Below, piece by piece: positions 17,800 through 27,032 of a DNA stretch of 64,000 bases (within the stretch, counting starts at the first letter, position 1; every line of letters starts with the position of its first letter). This stretch comes from Solibacillus faecavium (GTDB lineage: Bacteria > Bacillota > Bacilli > Bacillales_A > Planococcaceae). Made by a program: the position numbers and the translations under genes. The notes under the pieces were generated by a model. That model had not been told where the DNA came from and made no database searches. It saw nothing but the letters and a program-made list of their open reading frames with translations. The DNA lies in NCBI RefSeq assembly GCF_014836905.1, contig NZ_JACSPZ010000001.1, forward strand, positions 186,001 through 250,000. Direction: 5' to 3'.

Positions 17800-18938
17800 T
17801 GTGCAACAACCCCCTTCGCTAAAATTCCGTATAGAACCTCGGATGTGCCACCACGAATTGTGAACCCAGGGGCATGTAAAATCGATTCTGCCAAATAGCG
17901 TTCAATCTCTTTTTCACTTTGAAGATCTGGATATACATCTAGCAATAAACGTACGATCTCCGGAATTTTCTGTTCAAATTTAGTGCCGATACTTTTTACA
18001 AGTGCTGCAGGAATAATTACTTCGCCGCCTTCTTCAAGTACTTTAGCCACACCGATAGATAAATTGCGCAATGACCAAAGCTCTGCAACTAGTTTCATTG
18101 CCTCTTCCAACCCGGAAAGATCTCTCTTTTTCTTTAATTCTTCAATCGCTTCATTTAAAAGCGGGAATGTACTTAAAATACGCTCTGGCCCACTACGTTC
18201 AAATGCCAGCTCTGCCAAACCTTGCTTCCACCCATTACCGAGCGTTCCGACGACCATTTCGTCCGGAACAAATACATTATCGAAAAATACGTCATTGAAA
18301 TGTGGCTCCCCCGTTAAATAGCGGATTGGTGTAATAGTTACTCCCTCACCTTTCAAATCGATAATAAACTGTGAAAGACCTTCATGCTTTTTTTCACCTA
18401 ATGGTTCTGTTCGAATAAGCGTTACCATGTAATGCGAATCCTGAGCATTGCTCGACCAAGTTTTTGCCCCATTTACAATCCAGCCACCTTCCACTTTTTC
18501 GGCACGTGTTGCAACAGAAGCTAAATCTGATCCACTATTCGGTTCACTTAACCCAATGGCGAAGAAACATTCACCCTTTACAATTTTCGGCAAGAAGAAT
18601 TCCTTTTGATATTCTGTACCAAAACGCAGTAGGAGCGGTCCTGTTTGACGGTCAGCAAACCAATGGGCAGCTACCGGAGCTCCATATGCCAAAAACTCTT
18701 CCGTTAAAATGTAACGGTCTAACGTACTTCGTTCTTTACCTCCATACTGCTTCGGCCACGTCATCCCTATCCAGCCCTGCTCTGCTACAAGTTTAGAGAA
18801 ATCAGGATTTGAACCACTTAACCACGAGTCACATCGAGTCTCAAATGTCCCTTTCTCAATATGTTGTTTTAAAAAGCTTCGTACTTCCTGTCTAAATTGT
18901 TTTTGTTCTTCTGTAAATTGAACTTTAGGTAGATTCAT
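17796..18938 (-). CDS. Acyl-CoA dehydrogenase, full-length subunit
   Basis: A 380-aa acyl-CoA dehydrogenase. FAIGLSEPNSGSDLASVATRA (flavin contact) and WSSNAQDSHYMVTLIRTE are present, and the C-terminus ends APGFTIRGGTSEVLYGILAKGV, a form typical of the long-chain/steroid-type subgroup in which RGGTSE replaces YEGTSE. GGAGG lies 7 bases before the ATG at 18938, which is preferred over 18959. First gene of the operon behind a sigma-A promoter; it overlaps its partner by ATGA. Probably the FAD-carrying half of a heteromeric enzyme. Confidence 0.92.
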   Translation of the reverse strand: MNLPKVQFTEEQKQFRQEVRSFLKQHIEKGTFETRCDSWLSGSNPDFSKLVAEQGWIGMTWPKQYGGKERSTLDRYILTEEFLAYGAPVAAHWFADRQTGPLLLRFGTEYQKEFFLPKIVKGECFFAIGLSEPNSGSDLASVATRAEKVEGGWIVNGAKTWSSNAQDSHYMVTLIRTEPLGEKKHEGLSQFIIDLKGEGVTITPIRYLTGEPHFNDVFFDNVFVPDEMVVGTLGNGWKQGLAELAFERSGPERILSTFPLLNEAIEELKKKRDLSGLEEAMKLVAELWSLRNLSIGVAKVLEEGGEVIIPAALVKSIGTKFEQKIPEIVRLLLDVYPDLQSEKEIERYLAESILHAPGFTIRGGTSEVLYGILAKGVVAQ

Positions 18939-18986
18939 AAAATAACCTCCATTACGCATATTGTGTAACTACTTTCTCATACCGAT

Positions 18987-19016
18987 ATTATACGCAATAA
19001 ATTTCTGAATTGTCAA
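18987..19016 (-). promoter_or_regulatory. Sigma-A promoter of the acyl-CoA dehydrogenase/TRAP operon
   Basis: Minus strand TTGACA, 18-bp spacer, TATAAT: both hexamers are perfect. Located 48 bases upstream of the first gene's ATG. No intergenic terminator was seen down to iclR, so seven genes can be read from it. A promoter this strong suggests control by a repressor. Confidence 0.85.
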
Positions 19017-19183
19017 AATTATTCTACAATATTTTAGTTTTTTATAGCTTTTTTACTCCTAAACGAGCAGTTTTTCACAATATCATTCTTTGTTATTATT
19101 CTGTAAAAATAGAAAGAGATTGCTAACATTTCACCTAAAAATAAGCTATAATTTTCTGAAAAGATAAATAATGGGGTGGAAGT

Positions 19184-19648
19184 ATGTTTTTTCAGTTAAA
19201 AGAAAAATCTGTAAAACCATTAGATACGTATGATAAAATCTCTCGACTCGTCAAAGCGATCCTCCATTTCGAATGCCCGGACCATCGTGGGCAGCATCAC
19301 ATTCTCTACACAGCGAATATGCAGTTAGAAGCCTATCGGGAAGCAAAGGATTTTTACCGTAGCCATGACGACCCAAGCAGTGCTTTAGGCTGTCTAAGTA
19401 GAGAAGCTTATGAGCAGGCCAACAAGAAATACAATCAGCTTTATACAATCATTCGGGGCTATATGCATTTAAGCGAAGACAATAAACGCGACCATTTCAA
19501 CCACCACTTCCGCTTTTCTAACGAGAAAATCGATAAAATGTATAGTCTTTTCGAACAAAAGCAGCATCATGACCATTTAAAACTCGAAGAATTGTTTTAT
19601 GAACGGTTAAAAGAAGATGTAGCTCCTCTATTAACACAATTTGAGTAA
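19184..19648 (+). CDS. Hypothetical protein, 154 aa, soluble and helical
   Basis: Not recognised. It is a charged, histidine-rich, mostly helical protein without signal peptide or membrane segment (LDTYDKISRLVKAILHFECPDHRGQHH near the start; an HxxHFRFSNEKIDKMY segment later). Several His/Cys residues in the first half could bind a metal, but no known motif is evident. GGGGTGG lies 5 bases before the ATG. It is divergent from the TRAP operon and may be read together with the EcsC-family gene 65 bases downstream. Confidence 0.7.
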   Translation: MFFQLKEKSVKPLDTYDKISRLVKAILHFECPDHRGQHHILYTANMQLEAYREAKDFYRSHDDPSSALGCLSREAYEQANKKYNQLYTIIRGYMHLSEDNKRDHFNHHFRFSNEKIDKMYSLFEQKQHHDHLKLEELFYERLKEDVAPLLTQFE

Positions 19649-19713
19649 CTCCGATGAAACCTTTTCTGCTCTTATTCGTAAATTGAATAGCAAGTCCATT
19701 AGGAGGGCGAACC

Positions 19714-20526
19714 TTGGAAACTAAACAACAGTTGGAGAATTATTTGCAGGCAATTCAAGAATGGGAAAAGGATCAAAGCGGTTTATGGTTTTGGGAAAAA
19801 ATTGGTCGTATTCCATTCAAAATGCTTGATAAACTAACACCAAAATTCATTCAGGAAAAAATTTCAGTATTAGTAGATGAGCTAGTTAGCTATGTGCAAT
19901 CAGGCGGTAAGTATTTAGTGAGTGAAAAGTCAATGATCAACTATATCCAAAAACATACATTACATTCAATTTCGTCTATAAAAGACATTGGGGAGATCCC
20001 GATAGAAGATATGGTGGCTCTTAGTGAAAAGCTGCAGAAAAACCGGGCAAATATCGCTACAGTACAAGGGGCTTCCACAGGCTTTGGAGGAATATTCACA
20101 TTAGCAATTGATATCCCTGTTATATTGGGAATTGCCTTAAAAACGTTACAGGAGATTGCGCTTATCCATGGCTATGATCCGAACGAAAAAACAGAGCGAA
20201 TTTTTATTGTAAAATGTCTGCAGTTCGCTTCATCCGATATTGTTGGTAAAGAGGCAATATTAAATGAACTTGCCCAAAACTATGAACAGCCGCGCTCTGC
20301 AGAAAATATGGTATCTCAACTGCAAGGGTGGCAGGAAGTGTTTTATACGTACAGAGATAATTTTGGGATGAAGAAGCTGTTCCAGATGATTCCGGTGGCA
20401 GGTATGATTTTCGGGGCATTTATTAATAAATCCATGATTCAAGATGTTTCCGAAGCAGGCATGATGCTTTACCGAAAACGACGGGTATTGGAACGTATGA
20501 ATCAGCTAGAGGGTAGTGAACTATAA
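19714..20526 (+). CDS. EcsC-family protein
   Basis: A 270-aa member of the EcsC family, named after the third gene of the B. subtilis ecsABC locus; its biochemical function is unknown. The conserved segment ASTGFGGIFTLAIDIPVILGIALKTLQEIA (residues about 125-155) and a C-terminal PVAGMIFGAFINKSMIQDVSEAG are typical. It starts with TTG, supported by AGGAGGG and a spacing of about 8. No ecsA/ecsB transporter genes are nearby. Confidence 0.88.
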   Translation: METKQQLENYLQAIQEWEKDQSGLWFWEKIGRIPFKMLDKLTPKFIQEKISVLVDELVSYVQSGGKYLVSEKSMINYIQKHTLHSISSIKDIGEIPIEDMVALSEKLQKNRANIATVQGASTGFGGIFTLAIDIPVILGIALKTLQEIALIHGYDPNEKTERIFIVKCLQFASSDIVGKEAILNELAQNYEQPRSAENMVSQLQGWQEVFYTYRDNFGMKKLFQMIPVAGMIFGAFINKSMIQDVSEAGMMLYRKRRVLERMNQLEGSEL

Positions 20527-20638
20527 CGTTACGTTAACCTTTTTTAATCAAAAATTCTTATTGACGTATTATCGGCTTCTTTGAATATGAATCCTAACAA
20601 TTACTGTATACGAAACCTAAAAGTTAAGGAGGAGGATT

Positions 20639-21620
20639 TTGAAGGTAGAAGAAAGGACTGTTCAATTCATAAAAGAATATGTGGAGATAGAAGGGCATCA
20701 AAATGGTTTATTCATTGAATCAATAGATTTTCAAAATCCGGTTCTCCTGTTTTTGCATGGAGGACCTGGATTTCCACAGTATTCAATCTTAAAAAAATCA
20801 GGACTTAGATGGGCAGAATACTTTACAGTTTGTTATTGGGAACAACGTGGCACCGGTATGTCTTATAACTCATCGACCCAAGGCAAAGTGACGTTAGAAA
20901 GATTGGTTTCTGATTCCTTAATAATAACTAACTATTTAAAGAAAAAGTTCAATAAAAAGAAGATATATATATCCGGACACTCTTGGGGAACGTTGCTCGG
21001 AAGCATAGTTGTTAGTCAAAACTGAGCATTATTTAGCTTACATTGGGGTAGGACAATTTGGGAGGCATTTTGATTCCAATAAACAAACTTATGAATTTTT
21101 ATTGGAGACAGCGAGTAAACGAGGTGATAAAAGGGCAGAGAAAGATATTCAATCTGTCGTGTTTGATCGAGATTTTTATAAAAATCAGGGCTATCGTAGA
21201 ATACTTGGAAGATATCTCAACAAATTTGGGGGCGGTACGAAAAGAATGGGATATTCCAATTGGCAAGGTATGAAGGATCTGTTTACTTGTAATCATTATT
21301 CCTGGAAAGAGCGTTTTAACATACCAAAGGGAATTTTTTTTAGTTATGATTCTTTAGGTGAAACAATGGCAAAAGCCGATGCAACATTGTTAGCACCTCG
21401 TTTTGATGTTCCTGTTTTTATCTTACATGGTGTGTATGATTACCAAACATCCTACAAGGAAGCAAAACGTTTTTACGAAAAAATAGAAGCTCCATCTAAA
21501 AAATTTTATACATTTGAAAACTCTGCACATTCTCCTTTTATAGAAGAACAAGAGAGGTTTCTACACATTCTAAGAACTGATGTACTCTGTTCCGAGTGTT
21601 CTTATAAAAACCCATCTTAG
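20639..21620 (+). pseudogene. Alpha/beta hydrolase (S33 prolyl aminopeptidase-like), frameshifted
   Basis: Two adjoining frames together make one S33-type hydrolase. The first (20639-21025) carries the oxyanion motif HGGPG at residues 40-44 and the nucleophile Ser115 in GHSWG. The second frame, continuing from about 21010, carries EHYLAYIGVGQ, the acid in HGVYDYQTSY and the His in ENSAHSPF. The shift falls near AGTCAAAACTGAG at 21015-21027; one extra base or two missing bases (perhaps in the A-run) would restore the frame. TTG start with AAGGAGGAGG upstream. All triad residues survive, so the lesion looks recent, or is a sequencing error. Confidence 0.85.
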
Positions 21621-21692
21621 CAGTTTTCCTTAAGCCATAATGTACGCGTGAAATTTAAAAATAATGCCCCTCTACGATACGCACGTCGAAAG

Positions 21693-21732
21693 GCCAACTA
21701 TCGTAATTTTTGGGATAGTTGGCGATTTTTTA
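21693..21732 (+). terminator. Terminator of the hydrolase gene
   Basis: GCCAACTATC / GATAGTTGGC stem with an 11-base loop and a T-rich tail on the plus strand. It abuts the 3' end of the convergent MBL-fold gene. Confidence 0.85.
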
Positions 21733-22515
21733 TATTAAAGCTATCTTTTTATTTAACTCATGCATTTCTTTTAACCCTTTATAAAAAGGATATTGCTTTC
21801 TCAACGCTTCTTCCTGATCAATTTCCATCACTAAATTATTTAGATATAACATCGAATCATCCAACCGCTTCCGAATCTCCAACAAATTATTTGTGACCTG
21901 ACCATGCCCCGGCACAAGTGTTTGAATTCTATTATCAGACATAATTGCTGCTGCCTTTTGTAATGTATTCTTATAACACTGCAAATCCTCAATAAAGGGA
22001 AACTCAACATCCGATAAATAATCGCCCGCCAATAAAATTCCGTAGGGTTCCACTACAGTAAATAAACCGTCCCGAGTATGCCCGGGTGCCAGGTAAAATG
22101 TGCATGAAGCATCTTCCAAATTAACCATCTGGCCATCTTCTTTAATAACAATATCAATTGTTGGATAAACAATCGGATAGTCTCTTTGAATATAGTACTG
22201 TGCATCAAATTGATGTATTTCCTCTAACACCTTTTCTTTATCCGAGCGATTCACAAATGCCTCACTCGCTATTGTTGTAGCATTCGGAAAAGCTCCGGCT
22301 GCAATAATATGGTCAAAATCACTATGAGTATAAATAATAAATAATTTCTGTTCACCCATAATCGATTGTATGTAGGCTTTTATTTCATCAATTTCATTCG
22401 GCAGCCAATTAGGGTCAGTTAAAATGATTGCCCGTTCTGTTTTAACTACCGCGGACGTTGTTTGATAGAGCACACTTTGAAATACCGTTATATTTTCATT
22501 TTTAAACTGTTGCAT
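21730..22515 (-). CDS. MBL-fold metallo-hydrolase
   Basis: A 261-aa metallo-beta-lactamase-fold protein. The metal motif HSDFDH (HxxxDH) near residue 57, a later His in APGHTRDG, an Asp in LLAGDYLSD and PGHGQ give a full dinuclear metal site. Substrate unknown; the general layout suits a thioester, lactone or phosphoester hydrolase. Convergent with the frameshifted hydrolase and upstream-flanked by a terminator, so it is a single-gene unit. Confidence 0.88.
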   Translation of the reverse strand: MQQFKNENITVFQSVLYQTTSAVVKTERAIILTDPNWLPNEIDEIKAYIQSIMGEQKLFIIYTHSDFDHIIAAGAFPNATTIASEAFVNRSDKEKVLEEIHQFDAQYYIQRDYPIVYPTIDIVIKEDGQMVNLEDASCTFYLAPGHTRDGLFTVVEPYGILLAGDYLSDVEFPFIEDLQCYKNTLQKAAAIMSDNRIQTLVPGHGQVTNNLLEIRKRLDDSMLYLNNLVMEIDQEEALRKQYPFYKGLKEMHELNKKIALI

Positions 22516-22534
22516 CCTTCATCATCCCTTTCAA

Positions 22535-22580
22535 ATAATAAAGCTAGTCAAATGTAGAAACGCTCCATCTGACTAGCTTA
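22535..22580 (-). terminator. Terminator after recO
   Basis: AAGCTAGTCA / TGACTAGCTT stem extended by CAT/ATG pairs; tail TTATTATTTG on the minus strand is only moderately T-rich. Confidence 0.6.
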
Positions 22581-22597
22581 TTTCCTAGGCAATTAAT

Positions 22598-23371
22598 TCA
22601 GTTTTCTTCCTTTTTTTCACGCTGCAATAAAGGTGTACGCTCTAATTGCTCTATAAAACTTCGTGATTTCAGCCGTATTCCTGTTTGCTCTTCATAGATT
22701 GTCGTGACGATTTTCTTTATAAATTGCTTCGTCTGTGGCTTCAATTCAAGCTTGCCTACTTGATCAATCGGCACTGTATAAAACATGCGGATCAGTTTTA
22801 ACTGTGTTGGTGATAGTCGGATAATATACGGATCCAAATGAAAACAACGATGGCATATAAAGCCTCCTTGTGTAAATGAAAAAGCAAATTCCCCGTCTAC
22901 TGCACCACAGCCGGCACATGCATGTAAAATTGGCTGCACCCCCGCATACGGAAGCATCTTCCAATCCACAAATAATGTAATCGCTTCAGGGTCATAACCT
23001 TCTTCAATCGCATTCAGCGCCTGAATTAAAATTTCAAAGGCATACTGCTCGGGTCTACCTTCTTCAACTAAACGATCGATAATTTCCACAATGTAGCTCG
23101 CATAGGCTGTTGCCGTAATGTCCGTTTGAATATGGCGCATTGAATTAAAATGTTCCCCTTGCTGCAAAGTTCCCATACCTGACGTACGCTGGACTAAAAA
23201 TGAGCCGTGCATAAAAGGCTGTGTCACACCTGCAAGGCGGCTTGTAGGTTTCTTGGCTCCACGCGCCATACATGCCACTTTTCCTGCTTCACGAGTCATA
23301 ATCGTAACAATTTTGTTTGATTCACCGTAAGCACGCGCTTTTAAAACGATGCCTTCCCATTTATGTAGCAT
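22598..23371 (-). CDS. recO: DNA repair protein RecO
   Basis: A 257-aa RecO: N-terminal OB fold (MLHKWEGIVLKARAYGESNKIVTIMTREAGKVACMARGAKK) and a C-terminal helical domain with a zinc-ligand set CAGCGAVD...CHRCF near residues 150-177. It loads RecA together with RecR on gapped DNA. AAGGA precedes the ATG. In B. subtilis era, yqzL and recO adjoin; here a capA-like gene separates era from recO and no yqzL was found. Confidence 0.96.
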   Translation of the reverse strand: MLHKWEGIVLKARAYGESNKIVTIMTREAGKVACMARGAKKPTSRLAGVTQPFMHGSFLVQRTSGMGTLQQGEHFNSMRHIQTDITATAYASYIVEIIDRLVEEGRPEQYAFEILIQALNAIEEGYDPEAITLFVDWKMLPYAGVQPILHACAGCGAVDGEFAFSFTQGGFICHRCFHLDPYIIRLSPTQLKLIRMFYTVPIDQVGKLELKPQTKQFIKKIVTTIYEEQTGIRLKSRSFIEQLERTPLLQREKKEEN

Positions 23372-23432
23372 CTATTGCACATCCTTCTATTTCTTTCATA
23401 GTATTATTATACCGTACCGCTACATCAAATGT

Positions 23433-24629
23433 TTAATAAACGGTTACCTCATCACCAATTATTTTCTTTACCCAATCCAGATTTTGAACAGATCGTTGTT
23501 CCACATCTTTTAAAGGATATACTCGGTAAATACCATCTGTATCTTTCAATACGGATGTCGCATAGAGCTCGGGCTGTCGAATCGTAATAACATCGCCTTC
23601 CTTCGTAATTTCCAGGCTAGCGATCCCGCCAATCATAGTGTTCGGAATGGTTAAAATCGTTGAAAAGAAATTGCCTAGGGAATAAAAGACATGCGTTTCA
23701 TGCCCCTGTTCAGTTACGAGTTTTTTGTATGGCTGCAGCACATGCGGATGTGTCCCGAGAACAATATGTGCCCCAGCCTCATTTAAAACTTTTGCGTAAT
23801 GCTTCTGATAGTCGCTTTCGCTATAAGCGTATTCTGGTCCCCAATGCATGGAAACCGCTACAACATCTACTTCTTCCTTTAATAATTCTATATCCGCCTT
23901 TATTTTTGTCTCATCAATATAATTGATAATATATGGGGAGCCTTTTGGTAAGTACAGTCCGTTAGTGCCATATGTATAGGCAAGTAATCCGATTTTTATC
24001 GACCCAACTTCAATAATACGGTCATTCGCTTTATCTTCAGCATTTTTATACGCCCCTACGTAAGGCATACCGTACTCATCCAGGTTTTCAAAAAATGTAC
24101 GGACACCACCTTCCCCTTTATCAACGGTATGGTTATTTGCAATAGTAACCATATCTACACCTGCATTTTGTAGATCGCGCAAAATATGAGGAGGGCTCGA
24201 GAATTGAGGGAAGCCACTTAATGCATAATTGTTCCCTACTGGAGGGGATTCCTGATTTGCAATTAAATAATCATAGCTTTGCATAGTTGGGGCCACCGCT
24301 GCAAAAGATGACGTGAAATCCTCATATTGAGCAAGCCTCAAATGAAGCAGAACATCTCCAACCATCGCAAGACGCATAGTTTCTTTTACAATCTCCGGCT
24401 GTGGCTCAATCTCTGGTTCCTTTACCGGTTCAAGCCCAGTAACTGGTTCGACCGTTTCTTTAATATCGCTGCTTTGCGCAAGCTGTTCTTTCCCGCCTTC
24501 AACGGGTGTAGTCATTTGCCCCTCTGCTATAAGTATCGGAGTGTCTTTATCCATCGTTACCATAACGGCCACTAAAATTCCTAATGACACGACCCAAAAT
24601 GACAACAAAAATTTATTTAATGTATTCAA
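23433..24629 (-). CDS. CapA family protein (poly-gamma-glutamate/capsule-type metallophosphatase fold)
   Basis: A 398-aa protein with one N-terminal membrane anchor (residues about 8-25), a Glu/Pro-rich linker (about 40-85) and a CapA/PgsA-type domain: RLAMVGDVLLHLRL, YLIANQESP, VTIANNHTVDKGEGG, SMHWGPEYAYS and LGTHPHVLQP. These residues form the metal site of the calcineurin-like superfamily. The other poly-gamma-glutamate genes (capB/C/E) are not near, so the polymer it acts on, if any, is unknown. It sits between recO and era, an uncommon place for this family. Confidence 0.88.
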   Translation of the reverse strand: MNTLNKFLLSFWVVSLGILVAVMVTMDKDTPILIAEGQMTTPVEGGKEQLAQSSDIKETVEPVTGLEPVKEPEIEPQPEIVKETMRLAMVGDVLLHLRLAQYEDFTSSFAAVAPTMQSYDYLIANQESPPVGNNYALSGFPQFSSPPHILRDLQNAGVDMVTIANNHTVDKGEGGVRTFFENLDEYGMPYVGAYKNAEDKANDRIIEVGSIKIGLLAYTYGTNGLYLPKGSPYIINYIDETKIKADIELLKEEVDVVAVSMHWGPEYAYSESDYQKHYAKVLNEAGAHIVLGTHPHVLQPYKKLVTEQGHETHVFYSLGNFFSTILTIPNTMIGGIASLEITKEGDVITIRQPELYATSVLKDTDGIYRVYPLKDVEQRSVQNLDWVKKIIGDEVTVY

Positions 24630-24723
24630 TCATTCACCTACTAAGTTTATTGTAAAATAATTCCTATTATATCTTATAATACTAAAGTTTATACAAGTAT
24701 ACACTAGCAAAATTGCAGAAATA

Positions 24724-24762
24724 AATAAAGAACAGATGCAACATAAACGCTGCATCTGTTCA
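24724..24762 (-). terminator. Terminator after era
   Basis: GAACAGATGCA / TGCATCTGTTC stem, 10-base loop, T-rich tail on the minus strand, 9 bases after the era stop. It separates era from the capA-like gene. Confidence 0.85.
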
Positions 24763-24770
24763 TATTATTT

Positions 24771-26109
<1,339 letters not shown>

Positions 26110-26198
26110 TTAATCACTACCTGTCCTTGCTTCCAAGTTCAGCTGTCGACCAGAGTAATAACTTTCCAGTAAGTATTCTTATGTTTCCAAAAAAGAAG

Positions 26199-26558
26199 TT
26201 ATAGCCATTTTGGTAAAAATATGAGTAGTCCGATTATAACACTTGCGAGCGCAAAAACAAGTACAGCACCTGCTGCAATATCCTTTGCCTGCTTTGCAAT
26301 CGGATGAAATTCCGGTGAAGCAAGGTCCACTACTCGTTCGATGGCTGTATTTATCAGCTCGGCACCTATAACGAGGAAAATTATCAATACAATAATACTC
26401 CATTCGACTATAGTTAAGCCTGTTAATACACCTGCGATGATGACTATTATTGCGCTCACTAAGTGAAATCTGAAATTTTGTTCGTTGACAGCCGTAAATA
26501 TTCCCTCCATTGCATAACGGAAAGATCGGAAAAACTTACGGACGTTCATTTGTATCAC
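26199..26558 (-). CDS. dgkA: Undecaprenol/diacylglycerol kinase (DgkA family)
   Basis: A 119-aa membrane kinase with three TM helices and the family core [32 protein letters not shown]. In Firmicutes it phosphorylates undecaprenol and recycles the cell-wall lipid carrier. The frame opens with GTG at 26558 inside ybeY; an ATG at 26549 is a second option, and neither has an ideal ribosome binding site. It overlaps ybeY by 23 bases and precedes cdd. Confidence 0.94.
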   Translation of the reverse strand: MIQMNVRKFFRSFRYAMEGIFTAVNEQNFRFHLVSAIIVIIAGVLTGLTIVEWSIIVLIIFLVIGAELINTAIERVVDLASPEFHPIAKQAKDIAAGAVLVFALASVIIGLLIFLPKWL

Positions 26559-27021
26559 GACCTAAGCCGTATGATTGTAAAATGGCATCCTGCTTTCCGA
26601 ACATGATTTTCTCATCTTCAGGTGTCATATGGTCATATCCGAGCAAATGCAAAAAACCATGCACCGCCAAAAATCCTAACTCACGTTCAAAAGTATGCCC
26701 ATATTCCGCCGCCTGCTCTTTTGTGCGGTCTGTTGAAATAATAATATCTCCCAATATACGTGGTATACCTTCTCCGATAATTTGCATTTCTCCTTCACCC
26801 ATTTCCTCCAGAGCGAATGAAATAACATCGGTAGGTTGATCTTTATCGCGATATTCACGATTGATTTCATGAATGGCCTCATTCGTTACAAATGTAATCG
26901 ATACTTCAGAACCATCTTCAATCCCTTCGTGTTCGGCTGCGTGCTGCAGCAGTTCTTCCACCAATTTTAAATGTGGATTTTTTACTTCATTTGTTTCATC
27001 TAAAAAATCAATTAATAACAA
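26536..27021 (-). CDS. ybeY: Endoribonuclease YbeY (rRNA maturation)
   Basis: A 161-aa UPF0054 protein with the zinc motif [13 protein letters not shown] and the upstream [11 protein letters not shown]. It takes part in 16S rRNA 3' maturation and ribosome quality control. It begins with TTG, supported by GGAGGGA 6-7 bases upstream. Located 11 bases after pgpH and overlapping dgkA, as in Bacillus. Confidence 0.96.
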   Translation of the reverse strand: MLLIDFLDETNEVKNPHLKLVEELLQHAAEHEGIEDGSEVSITFVTNEAIHEINREYRDKDQPTDVISFALEEMGEGEMQIIGEGIPRILGDIIISTDRTKEQAAEYGHTFERELGFLAVHGFLHLLGYDHMTPEDEKIMFGKQDAILQSYGLGRDTNERP

Positions 27022-27032
27022 TTTGTTCCCTC

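Noticed and set aside
26179-26403. 74-aa minus-strand ORF overlapping dgkA
   Set aside because: Out of frame with the clear DgkA protein and Cys-rich without a recognisable motif.
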